Source: a bacterium (GTDB lineage: Bacteria; UBA9089; JAHJRX01). From it: a DNA stretch of 14,913 nucleotides. Below the pieces are notes generated by a model. That model saw nothing but the letters and a program-made list of their open reading frames with translations. It was not told the origin of the DNA and did not search any database. The position numbers and the translations under genes were made by a program. The stretch is from the NCBI GenBank assembly GCA_030017825.1, contig JASEGW010000028.1, positions 1 to 14,913 on the forward strand. The letters run 5' to 3'. This document shows positions 1 through 6,113 of the stretch, in pieces; position 1 is the stretch's first letter, and each line of letters starts with the position of its first letter.

Positions 1-1
1 G

Positions 2-148
2 ATGAATCAATTTTCAAATATTGATAAATTAAAGCTATCTGAAAATTACCCTCAATTAATTGAGGAATCTAGAAGTAAAGGAGTCCAGATTCATCTGGGA
101 TTATTAAAAAACTCAAAGCGTAAAACACAAAACTTTTTTTGCTTTTAG
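2..148 (+). CDS. Short open frame at the left edge, possibly the 3' end of a gene (unrecognised)
   Basis: An open frame of 48 codons enters from the left edge and stops at TAG 146-148. It may be the C-terminus of a longer protein cut by the window, because only one base precedes the first ATG and the frame is not closed upstream. The other two plus-strand frames are stopped within the first 25 bases or so. The peptide is polar and helical-looking (SENYPQLIEESRSKGVQIHL) and ends in a basic then aromatic tail (KRKTQNFFCF). No family is recognised. Its stop lies 4 nt from the stop of the convergent DUF362 gene, which fits a real gene end. It could equally be a chance frame. Confidence 0.35.
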   Translation: MNQFSNIDKLKLSENYPQLIEESRSKGVQIHLGLLKNSKRKTQNFFCF

Positions 149-152
149 TTTA

Positions 153-1268
153 TTAGTCTATCTGAATTAATTGATATTTTCTCTTTCCTAATCCTATTTT
201 TTCTCCATAGTTTAATTGAATTTTCCAATTAACTTTAGGATGAATAGATTTAAATTTATCAGTATGAGCATTTATATTTTCTTTTAGAGCAGTTCCTTTT
301 AGTCCTATTTCTTGATTAACTAAATCTACGCTAGCTTGATCAATAGCTACTGGATCTAAAGAAGCTAGGATTCCTATATTGGGAATAATGGGAGCGTCAC
401 TATGAGGGCAGCAATCACAATCAGGAACAATATCTATTAAAAAATTAATAAACCCAATCTTGCCTTTTTTTTGGCTTAATACTCCTAGTGCATATTCACA
501 TAAGCGTTCCTGAACTTTAGTAGGAGATAGAGCATTCCAATTAACCTCAAATACATTTTGAGGACAGGAAACTAAACATTGTCCGCAACCAACACATTTA
601 TTAACATCAAGATTAATTTTATTTTTTATGACAAATAGTGCTTTAGCAGAACACCAATTTATACAGATTTTACAGCCTATGCATTTATCTTCTTTAATTA
701 TAGGAGCGTGACTCCCGTGCATGAGTTGTTTGCCATATTTATCAGACATTCCCATACTTAAATTCTTAATACTTCCTCCAAATCCCCCTAAACCATGACC
801 TTTGAAATGAGAAAGACAAATTATAGAATCACAATAATAAATAGATTCTGCTAAGTGAATTTCCTTAAAATGTTTTTGATTTATTTCTATCTTTTTATAA
901 GATGTTCCTCTTAAACCGTCTGCAATTATAATAGGAGCTCCTACTGTAGAATAAGCAAATCCATTATGAATGGCATTTGTAATAGCATCTATAGCATTAG
1001 CTCGATTTCCAACATACAGGGTGGTAGTGTCTGTTAAAAATGGTTTAGCTTGAAGTTTTTTAATTAAATTTACAACTTCCCGAATCCATAAAGGTCTAAT
1101 AAAGCTTGTACTTCCCTTTTCTCCAAAATGAAGTTTAATAGCAACTAAATCATGAGGAGAAACAATATTTCCTATTTTTAAATTTTGAAATAATAAATTT
1201 AATTTTACAAATATATTTCTATGGTAAGATGCTCTAAGATTTATAAAATATACATGAGAAGTATTCAT
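153..1268 (-). CDS. DUF362 domain protein with two 4Fe-4S ferredoxin clusters
   Basis: This 371-residue protein matches the DUF362 family of ferredoxin-containing proteins. The N-terminal half carries family-typical segments: LVAIKLHFGEKG around 41-52, LTDTTTLYVGNR around 78-89 and LSHFKGHGLGGFGGSIKNL around 152-170. A bacterial 2[4Fe-4S] domain follows with two CxxCxxCxxxC motifs: Cys196/199/202/206, and Cys225/228/231/235 with Pro after the last Cys. The C-terminal half resumes DUF362 with NIGILASLDPVAIDQASVDL around 297-316. An extra cysteine group, DCDCCPHSD (Cys284, 286, 287), could bind a further metal. No signal peptide or membrane segment is visible, so it is probably cytoplasmic. The family is linked to iron-sulfur electron transfer, but its reaction is not established. 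The ATG has no clear Shine-Dalgarno. The gene stands alone on this strand. Confidence 0.9.
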   Translation of the reverse strand: MNTSHVYFINLRASYHRNIFVKLNLLFQNLKIGNIVSPHDLVAIKLHFGEKGSTSFIRPLWIREVVNLIKKLQAKPFLTDTTTLYVGNRANAIDAITNAIHNGFAYSTVGAPIIIADGLRGTSYKKIEINQKHFKEIHLAESIYYCDSIICLSHFKGHGLGGFGGSIKNLSMGMSDKYGKQLMHGSHAPIIKEDKCIGCKICINWCSAKALFVIKNKINLDVNKCVGCGQCLVSCPQNVFEVNWNALSPTKVQERLCEYALGVLSQKKGKIGFINFLIDIVPDCDCCPHSDAPIIPNIGILASLDPVAIDQASVDLVNQEIGLKGTALKENINAHTDKFKSIHPKVNWKIQLNYGEKIGLGKRKYQLIQID

Positions 1269-1564
1269 TATTAATAAATAATTATGAGTAAGTATTTAGG
1301 TATCAGTGGTTAGAAAAAAAAGTAAAGAGTTAGGATTAGAGATACCTTAGCGATAAAAGCTGATACCTGAATGCTTATAAAATATTTAAAAATCTGTATT
1401 ATAAACTTGTAAAACTATGTTTTTAATAAAATTTTTTAGGAATTCTTAACAAAGTTGTTATCGTATAACTGATTACCAATAACCAATCAACGATTTTGCT
1501 TACAGTTTTGCTGTTTTGTGTAAATCTATGTCCAAGTTATTTAATATTCTAAAATATAAACTAT
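1269..1564. other. Gap between tRNA-Gly and the DUF362 gene, with degenerate repeats
   Basis: No coding region is visible in this gap. It contains the 1291-1375 inverted repeat described separately, a short palindrome TAACAA-ag-TTGTTA at 1447-1460, and repeated words near 1470-1490 (TGATT at 1480 and AATCA around 1495 enclosing two ACCAATA-like words). A possible weak hairpin (ACAG...CTGT, near 1503-1515) lies just beyond the tRNA 3' end but has no convincing T-run on either strand. I see no clear promoter for the DUF362 gene. Confidence 0.5.
1291..1375. repeat. Imperfect 16-bp inverted repeat around a 53-nt centre
   Basis: The left arm 1291-1306 (AGTATTTAGGTATCAG) and right arm 1360-1375 (CTGATACCTGAATGCT) pair at 14 of 16 positions, with AGGTATCAG/CTGATACCT perfect. 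A second GATACCT at 1341-1347 offers an alternative 7-bp pairing with the left arm. The word TATCAGTGGTTAG at 1301-1313 recurs with one change as TATCAGCGGTTAG at 2342-2354, so this looks like a member of a dispersed intergenic repeat family. A role as a transcript hairpin is inference. Confidence 0.6.
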
Positions 1565-1639
1565 TGGAGCGGCCGATGGGATTTGAACCCACGACGTCAA
1601 GCTTGGGAAGCTTGCATTCTACCCCTGAATTACGGCCGC
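1565..1639 (-). tRNA. tRNA-Gly (anticodon CCC), CCA encoded
   Basis: On the minus strand the molecule folds into a complete cloverleaf. The acceptor stem is GCGGCCG (1639-1633) with CGGCCGC (1575-1569). The D stem is ATTC/GAAT around the loop AGGGGTA. The anticodon stem is CAAGC/GCTTG around the loop TTCCCAA, and the T arm is GTGGG-TTCAAAT-CCCAT. The loop places CCC at positions 34-36, so it reads GGG glycine codons. The discriminator base is U, followed by a genomically encoded CCA at 1567-1565. Its 5' end is only 6 nt after the stop codon of the HU-family gene on the same strand, so the two are probably co-transcribed and released by RNase P. Confidence 0.95.
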
Positions 1640-1645
1640 AGAAGA

Positions 1646-1918
1646 TTAATTAACCATCTTTTTTAAGATTAAACCAGGAACAAAAACAGGAACTTTTCTT
1701 GGAGGAATAGTGATTTGCTCACCTGTGGCAATAATTCTTCCTTTTCTTTGAGTTCTACTTCTAACCTCAAAGCTACCCAAACCTCTAATTTCTATACGAC
1801 TATTTTTCTTTAAACATTCTTTAATAGTATCAATGATAACATTAACAATTTTTTTAGAATCCTTATTACTTATTTGAATTTTCTTGGCTAAAACATCTAT
1901 TAGATCACTTCTTGTCAT
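1646..1918 (-). CDS. HU/IHF-family DNA-binding protein
   Basis: The 90-residue length and pattern fit the HU/IHF nucleoid protein family, small dimers that bend and package DNA. MTRSDLIDVLAKK forms the first helix and VNVIIDTIKECLKKNSRIEIRGLGSFEVR (around 25-53) the second helix plus the GxGxF turn and saddle strand. The arm is RKGRIIATGEQITIPP (58-73), followed by KVPVFVPGLILKKM. The arm normally reads GRNPxTG, with the Pro intercalating between base pairs; here the NP pair is Ile62-Ile63, so kinking may be altered. HU and IHF subunits cannot be separated with confidence from this sequence. The start has a strong GGAGGAG site at about 1920-1926 and a near-consensus promoter upstream. A tRNA-Gly follows 6 nt downstream. 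Confidence 0.93.
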   Translation of the reverse strand: MTRSDLIDVLAKKIQISNKDSKKIVNVIIDTIKECLKKNSRIEIRGLGSFEVRSRTQRKGRIIATGEQITIPPRKVPVFVPGLILKKMVN

Positions 1919-1964
1919 AACTCCTCCTCTTATTTTTTAAGCTAAGTTTTATACTTAAGATAAT

Positions 1965-1993
1965 TTTATAAAACACAATGATTAAAATGTCAA
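1965..1993 (-). promoter_or_regulatory. Sigma70-type promoter for the HU gene and tRNA-Gly
   Basis: On the minus strand a perfect -35 box TTGACA (1993-1988) is separated by 17 nt from a -10 box TATAAA (1970-1965). The HU start codon is about 47 nt downstream. This is one of the best promoter matches in the window, consistent with a highly expressed HU plus tRNA unit. Confidence 0.8.
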
Positions 1994-2084
1994 GTTTTTT
2001 TAGTATATAAGTATAATTAAAGCAATAGAATATAAAGATTATTTATTTAATTAAAAAGTCATAGTAGTAGTAGTCATATACCAA

Positions 2085-2155
2085 GCGCATCTCTATCAAA
2101 GAAAGGCCAGATCTTATAGAAAAAAAGTATTTTTGGCCTTTTCTTGTCTTATGCG
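2085..2155. repeat. Long imperfect inverted repeat / hairpin
   Basis: AAAGGCCA near 2102-2109 pairs with TGGCCTTT near 2134-2141. The stem extends outward imperfectly (CAAAGAAAGGCCA against TGGCCTTTTCTTG), and GCGCAT at 2085-2090 faces ATGCGA at 2151-2156. The loop is AT-rich. The structure lies upstream of both flanking genes, so it is not an obvious terminator for either. A small RNA or a relic repeat are both possible. Confidence 0.5.
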
Positions 2156-2229
2156 ACGCATAGGTGTTTTTGTAGAAATGGTTTTTATATCAGATTTTCA
2201 ATAAAATTTAAGAAGATTTAAGATTTTTC

Positions 2230-2258
2230 TTGACAAATTAAAGAATTTATTATAAATA
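2230..2258 (+). promoter_or_regulatory. Probable promoter of the ABC transport operon
   Basis: A perfect TTGACA (2230-2235) is followed 17 nt later by TAAATA (2253-2258), or 15 nt later by TATAAA (2251-2256). If used, it would leave a leader of about 215 nt carrying the tandem and word repeats before the ATPase start at 2481. The assignment rests only on the boxes and the orientation. Confidence 0.45.
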
Positions 2259-2266
2259 AAATATTT

Positions 2267-2300
2267 TTATAAGTTATTTTTAATTATAAGTTATTTTTAA
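2267..2300. repeat. Two tandem copies of a 17-bp AT-rich unit
   Basis: The unit TTATAAGTTATTTTTAA occurs at 2267-2283 and again, identically, at 2284-2300. It directly follows the presumed promoter of the ABC operon. It could be a slippage product or a regulatory duplication. Confidence 0.8.
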
Positions 2301-2341
2301 GTTTTTCTACTTAAAACTTAAAGTAATATTTAACTGTCAAA

Positions 2342-2443
2342 TATCAGCGGTTAGCTAAGATTTAGAATATAGAATACAAAAATCAGAATCCAGAGCATAG
2401 AATCTAAAAATCAGATAATCTTTGAATCCGTGTTCTGTATTCT
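2342..2443. repeat. Degenerate direct and inverted word repeats before the ABC ATPase
   Basis: TATCAGCGGTTAG (2342-2354) matches 1301-1313 at 12 of 13 bases. Two direct copies of AGAATnnAAAAATCAGA follow, at 2371-2387 and 2399-2415. AGAATACA (2371-2378) is inverted as TGTATTCT (2436-2443), so the RNA could fold. Variants of AGAATATAGAATAC-type words are packed throughout. The pattern is typical of dispersed non-coding repeats and no protein frame is supported. Confidence 0.65.
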
Positions 2444-2480
2444 TATAATATTTTATTAAAATTATCTATTATGATTAAAT

Positions 2481-3416
2481 ATGATTAAAGTAGAAAACAT
2501 TATTAAGAAGTTTGGGTATACCATTGCTGTGGATGATATTTCTTTTGAGGTGAACAAAGGAGATATTTTAGGATTTCTAGGTCCTAATGCTGCTGGCAAG
2601 ACTACTACCATGAGAGTTTTAACCTGCTTTTTTCCACCCAACAGCGGAACTGCTACTTTATCTGGCTATGACATATTTAAGAATTCTATTGAAGTACGTA
2701 GAATAGTAGGATACCTTCCAGAAAGTGCTCCTTTATATTTAGATATGAATGTAGTAGATTATCTAAAATTTATTGCCAATATTAGAGGATTCAAAGGTTC
2801 AGAGCTTAATAAAAGAATAAAAAAAATGATTGATACTTGTAGTCTAGAAAAAGTAGTTGGAAAAGATATTGAAGAACTTTCCAAAGGATATCGACAAAGA
2901 GTAGGGTTAGCTTCTGCTATGATTCATGACCCTAATATTCTTATCTTAGACGAGCCTACTTCTGGACTAGACCCTAATCAAATTATAGAAATAAGAAAAC
3001 TTATTAAAGAGATTGGAAAAGAGAAGACTATTATCTTAAGTACACATATTTTACCAGAAGTTTCTGCTACTTGTAGTCGAGTATTGATTATTAACGAAGG
3101 AAGAATAGTGGCTAGTGGCACTCCTGATGAACTTACCAAAAAAGCCAAAGGAGGGGAAAATATCTATCTTGGTGTAAAAGGTCCTAAAGATGAGATTAAG
3201 AGTAAGATTATTTCTATGGAACATGTGACAACTGTAGAAGAAATAAACCATGAAGATAAAATTATCAATTTCTTAGTGAAATGTGAAGCAGGATCTGATT
3301 TAAGTGAAAACTTATTCTTTTTAGTAAGAGATAATAATTGGAGCCTTACTAAGTTACATAAAGAAGAAGCGAACTTAGAAGATGTATTTTTACAATTAAC
3401 TACAAAAGAGAGTTAA
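2481..3416 (+). CDS. ABC transporter ATP-binding protein, GldA-like
   Basis: This 311-residue protein is an ABC-2-type ATPase resembling GldA of gliding-motility-type transporters. Visible motifs are Walker A GPNAAGKTT (34-42), a divergent Q-loop GYLPESAPLY (77-86) with Glu81 where Gln is usual, the signature LSKGYRQR (133-140), Walker B ILILDEP (153-159), the D-loop SGLD (161-164) and the H-loop STH with His189. GYLPE at the Q-loop is typical of the GldA group. About 85 C-terminal residues after the nucleotide-binding domain form the accessory region common in this subfamily. It should power the permease encoded next. The ATG lacks a good Shine-Dalgarno, and a nearby upstream ATG (2471) is out of frame. 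The substrate is unknown. Confidence 0.93.
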   Translation: MIKVENIIKKFGYTIAVDDISFEVNKGDILGFLGPNAAGKTTTMRVLTCFFPPNSGTATLSGYDIFKNSIEVRRIVGYLPESAPLYLDMNVVDYLKFIANIRGFKGSELNKRIKKMIDTCSLEKVVGKDIEELSKGYRQRVGLASAMIHDPNILILDEPTSGLDPNQIIEIRKLIKEIGKEKTIILSTHILPEVSATCSRVLIINEGRIVASGTPDELTKKAKGGENIYLGVKGPKDEIKSKIISMEHVTTVEEINHEDKIINFLVKCEAGSDLSENLFFLVRDNNWSLTKLHKEEANLEDVFLQLTTKES

Positions 3417-3479
3417 GTATTTACAGTAAAGCTTGCAATTATTGATTTAAATAAAGTAGAAATATGGGGGCACTAAAGT

Positions 3480-3539
3480 CACAGAAAATTTTATTTCAAA
3501 TCTTTACCATTAAAAGATTAAGATAATTTTTTCTCTGTG
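3480..3539. repeat. Nested inverted repeats in the ATPase-permease gap
   Basis: CACAGA (3480-3485) is inverted as TCTGTG (3534-3539) and encloses AATCTTT/AAAGATT (3499-3505 and 3513-3519) with a 7-nt loop. The right arm is preceded by a T-run, and the CTCTGTG-like word is partly repeated just after it. In RNA this would be a hairpin between two operon genes, perhaps slowing transcription or protecting mRNA ends. It is not a canonical terminator because no T-run follows the stem. Confidence 0.5.
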
Positions 3540-3604
3540 CTTCTATGGATAGTCTTTAATTCAAATAGCTAAGGTGTTAGCGAGACCACTACTATGAGGA
3601 TATT

Positions 3605-4321
3605 ATGAATAATATTGTTATTATATTTAAGAAAGAATTTAATAGTTATTTTAACTCTCATATTGCTTATATATTTATTACTGTTTTTTTAATTTTATCA
3701 GGTTGGTTATTCTTAAGAGGATTTTTTCTTATTAACCAGGCTACTATGCGTGGATATTTTGACATCTTACCTTGGTTGTTCCTTTTCTTTGTGCCAGCTA
3801 TTACTATGAGATTATGGTCAGAAGAGAAAAAATTAGGCACTTTAGAGATTTTATACACTCTCCCTTTAAAAAATCATGAAATTGTCTTAGGAAAATTTCT
3901 GGCAAGTTTTTTATTCTTAATTCTAAATGTATCTTTAACTTTTACCATTCCTTTGATGATTAGTATGATTGGGAATCCAGACCATGGGCCCATTGTTGGA
4001 AGCTACATAGGTGCTTTTTTAATGGGAGGTGCTTATTTAGCCATTGGTTTATTTGCATCTTCTCTTACCGAAAATCAAATAGTAGCTTTTATTATAGGAG
4101 TTGTTATATCTTTTATTTTACTGATTATTGGGGAAAATTTTATTCTTTTGGTTGCTCCTGATATTTTAGTTCCTGTGCTTAGATATTTAGGTTTAGGTGT
4201 TCATTTTGACAGTATTGGTCGAGGAGTTATTGATACTCGTGATCTAATATACTATCTTTCTATAATAGTTGTCTTTTTGTATTTTAATATCCAGTTTTTA
4301 GAAAGCAAAAAATGGCGATAG
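3605..4321 (+). CDS. ABC-2 type permease, GldF-like
   Basis: A 238-residue integral membrane protein with about six hydrophobic segments (around 20-40, 55-70, 98-121, 131-151, 157-183 and 212-232). The segment after the second helix, AITMRLWSEEKKLGTLEILYTLPL (66-87) followed by EIVLGKFLA, is the typical ABC-2 permease coupling region that contacts the ATPase. The length equals that of GldF-like permeases. A GAGGAT site sits 6 nt before the ATG. The gap of about 190 bp after the ATPase carries inverted repeats, but order and strand indicate one transport system with the ATPase at 2481 and the auxiliary protein at 4554. Confidence 0.92.
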   Translation: MNNIVIIFKKEFNSYFNSHIAYIFITVFLILSGWLFLRGFFLINQATMRGYFDILPWLFLFFVPAITMRLWSEEKKLGTLEILYTLPLKNHEIVLGKFLASFLFLILNVSLTFTIPLMISMIGNPDHGPIVGSYIGAFLMGGAYLAIGLFASSLTENQIVAFIIGVVISFILLIIGENFILLVAPDILVPVLRYLGLGVHFDSIGRGVIDTRDLIYYLSIIVVFLYFNIQFLESKKWR

Positions 4322-4406
4322 TGGAGCAGAAGAAAGAAGCAAGAAGATAGAAGGACGATAATAGTAAACAGATATTTGAATATTTGAAAATTATTCATTA
4401 AAAATA
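4322..4406 (+). repeat. Purine-rich word tract and AT repeats after the permease gene
   Basis: Immediately after the permease stop, about 35 bases (4322-4356) consist almost only of degenerate AGAAG/GAAGA words. The duplicated word ATATTTGA (near 4373-4387) follows. No coding is seen. This is another example of a gap-specific low-complexity word. Confidence 0.45.
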
Positions 4407-4501
4407 TTGTAACTATTCAGCAATGTTCAATATAACAACATATTTCCTTAATGCGAAGAAATACTAATTTTTAAACTTAGGTTTATGCTGAATAGTTACA
4501 A
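4407..4501. repeat. 95-bp structure bounded by 16-bp perfect inverted repeats (possible MITE)
   Basis: TTGTAACTATTCAGCA at 4407-4422 is perfectly inverted as TGCTGAATAGTTACAA at 4486-4501. The 63-bp interior has no coding frame and does not itself pair well. The long exact arms and short AT-rich centre look like a miniature inverted-repeat element or a transposon relic, but I cannot find a clear flanking target duplication (AAAATATT on the left against AAAAATTC on the right is only partly alike). In RNA it could form a 16-bp hairpin within the transcript between permease and auxiliary gene. Confidence 0.75.
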
Positions 4502-4553
4502 AAATTCAATAAAATTAGAAATTGAGAATTGAAAATTTTTCTGGCAGGTCAAT

Positions 4554-6113
4554 ATGAATATCAGAAAATTACAATATGGAACTAATTTTTTAGCTTTAAT
4601 TTTGATCTTTTTAGGTTTTATTATAGCAATCAACTATATTTCCACCAAACTTTTTATGAGATTCGATCTTACGGAAAACAAGGAGTTTACTATTTCAAAA
4701 TCTACTAAAAATATTTTAAAAAATTTAGATGATATTGTAAGTATTAATCTCTATTTTTCTAAAAAACTACCTCCTTATTTGGGAAATTTAAAACTAAAAG
4801 TTGATGACCTTTTAAAAGAATATCAAGTTTATTCTAAGGGAAAAATAAGTGTTAACTATTTTGATCCTTCTACAGATCCTAAATTAGCTCAAAGTATGCA
4901 TTTCATGGGCATTCCTCAGGTACAGTTTAATATTGTAGAGAAAGATAAAGCTCAAGTAATAAATGTTTACTTAGGAATGGCTATCTTATACGAAGATAAA
5001 AAAGAAGTAATTCCAGTAATTCAGGATACAAATAACTTAGAATATGATCTAACTACTAAAATTATTAAAGTGACCTCTTCTGAAATAAAAACTATAGGGT
5101 TTTTAACTGGACATGAAGAGCAAAGTATTTATAAAGATTATGAAGAAGTTAGAGAATTATTAAAAAAACAATATGAGGTAACTGAAATAAAGATAGACAA
5201 TGAGAAAGCAGAGATAGATGCTAGTATAGATACTTTAGTGATTCCAGGGCCTAAAAAAGAAATTAGCGATGAAGAAGCCATAAAGATAGACCAATTTATA
5301 ATGAAAGGAAAAAAAGTTGTATTTCTAATTGATTCTATTAAAATGACTGAAGGTTCTTTAAATGCTACTGTCAATAAACATGGTTTGGATAATTTGTTAA
5401 AAGGTTATGGTCTTAAAATAAACAAAAATCTGGTCTTGGATCGTAGTAATGCTTCTGCTTCTTTTTCTTCGGGATTTGTTTACTTTACCTTGCCCTATCC
5501 TTTTTGGGTTAGAGTTCTCAAAGAAAACTTTGCTTTAGAACACCCAGCAGTAGGCAAATTAAATACAATGATACTTCCTTGGACAGGTTCTGTGGAGCTT
5601 TTACCTTCTATTGATAAAGACATCAAAAGTATAGAACTTATCAAAACGACTAAACATTCATGGACCCAAGAAGGTTGCTTTAACCTTAATCCTCAACAGT
5701 CCTTTACGAGTTCTACAGCTTCTCAAAACACTTTGGCTATTGTGCTTTCGGGTAAATTTAAAAGTGCTTTTAGCAAAGAAAGGGAAAATTTAATTAAAGA
5801 GTCTTTAGAAGAATCACAAATTGTACTTTTAGGCAATTCTATTTTTATTGCTAATAATTTTATCCAGCAATTTGAGTCTAATAGCATCTTCTTCTTAAAT
5901 CTTATTGACTGGTTAAATTTAGGAGATAAATTAATTGACATTCGTTCTCGGGCAGCAGCGGATCGCCATTTAAGAGAAATCAGTGAATATGAAAAAACTT
6001 TCTTAAAATTTGTGGTTATGTTTTTAATGCCCTTAATTGTAGTTATCTATGGTGTAATAAGGTTTTATCTAAAAAATAAGACAAAAAAACTAATAGAGAT
6101 ATATAAAATATGA
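4554..6113 (+). CDS. GldG-like ABC transport auxiliary protein
   Basis: This 519-residue protein fits the ABC_transp_aux/GldG family that accompanies GldA/GldF-type ABC transporters. A single N-terminal membrane helix (around 11-30) is followed by the family-typical RFDLTENKEFTISKST (36-51), a large extracytoplasmic domain including IGFLTGHEEQS (181-191) and VIPGPKKEISDEE, and a C-terminal helix (around 484-504) with a basic cytoplasmic tail. In Bacteroidetes GldF and GldG are needed for gliding, but homologues occur widely in non-gliders, so motility is not implied. A weak AGGT site lies 4 nt before the ATG. The stop overlaps the next start (ATGA), showing translational coupling to the DUF4340 gene. 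Confidence 0.88.
   Translation: MNIRKLQYGTNFLALILIFLGFIIAINYISTKLFMRFDLTENKEFTISKSTKNILKNLDDIVSINLYFSKKLPPYLGNLKLKVDDLLKEYQVYSKGKISVNYFDPSTDPKLAQSMHFMGIPQVQFNIVEKDKAQVINVYLGMAILYEDKKEVIPVIQDTNNLEYDLTTKIIKVTSSEIKTIGFLTGHEEQSIYKDYEEVRELLKKQYEVTEIKIDNEKAEIDASIDTLVIPGPKKEISDEEAIKIDQFIMKGKKVVFLIDSIKMTEGSLNATVNKHGLDNLLKGYGLKINKNLVLDRSNASASFSSGFVYFTLPYPFWVRVLKENFALEHPAVGKLNTMILPWTGSVELLPSIDKDIKSIELIKTTKHSWTQEGCFNLNPQQSFTSSTASQNTLAIVLSGKFKSAFSKERENLIKESLEESQIVLLGNSIFIANNFIQQFESNSIFFLNLIDWLNLGDKLIDIRSRAAADRHLREISEYEKTFLKFVVMFLMPLIVVIYGVIRFYLKNKTKKLIEIYKI

Larger units (their letters stand above)
1994..2480. other. Non-coding divergent gap between the HU promoter and the ABC ATPase gene
   Basis: No convincing gene is seen in about 490 bp. 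From left to right it holds an AT-rich stretch, a short GTA/TAG trinucleotide run near 2062-2073, a long imperfect hairpin (2085-2155) beside the odd palindrome ATGCGACGCAT (2151-2161), a likely promoter (2230-2258), a 17-bp tandem duplication (2267-2300) and a mixed direct/inverted word repeat (2342-2443). The hairpin is far more G+C-rich than its surroundings, so a small RNA here is possible but unproven. Confidence 0.5.

Noticed and set aside
84..99. CCAGAT-TC-ATCTGG near-palindrome inside the left-edge frame
   Set aside because: The 2-nt loop is too short for an RNA hairpin and it lies within a possible coding frame.
2471..2488. Alternative ATG just upstream of the ABC ATPase start
   Set aside because: The ATG at 2471 is in another frame and stops after five codons (ATG ATT AAA TAT GAT TAA).
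3051..3251. Minus-strand open frame inside the ABC ATPase gene
   Set aside because: It lies entirely in a gene with clear motifs on the other strand, has no ribosome site and shows no recognisable protein features. It is an antisense shadow.
3667..3858. Minus-strand open frame inside the permease gene
   Set aside because: Antisense to a strongly supported ABC-2 permease; no independent start signal.
5138..5941. Two minus-strand open frames within the GldG-like gene
   Set aside because: They are antisense to a continuous conserved frame, with low-complexity composition caused by reading the opposite strand.
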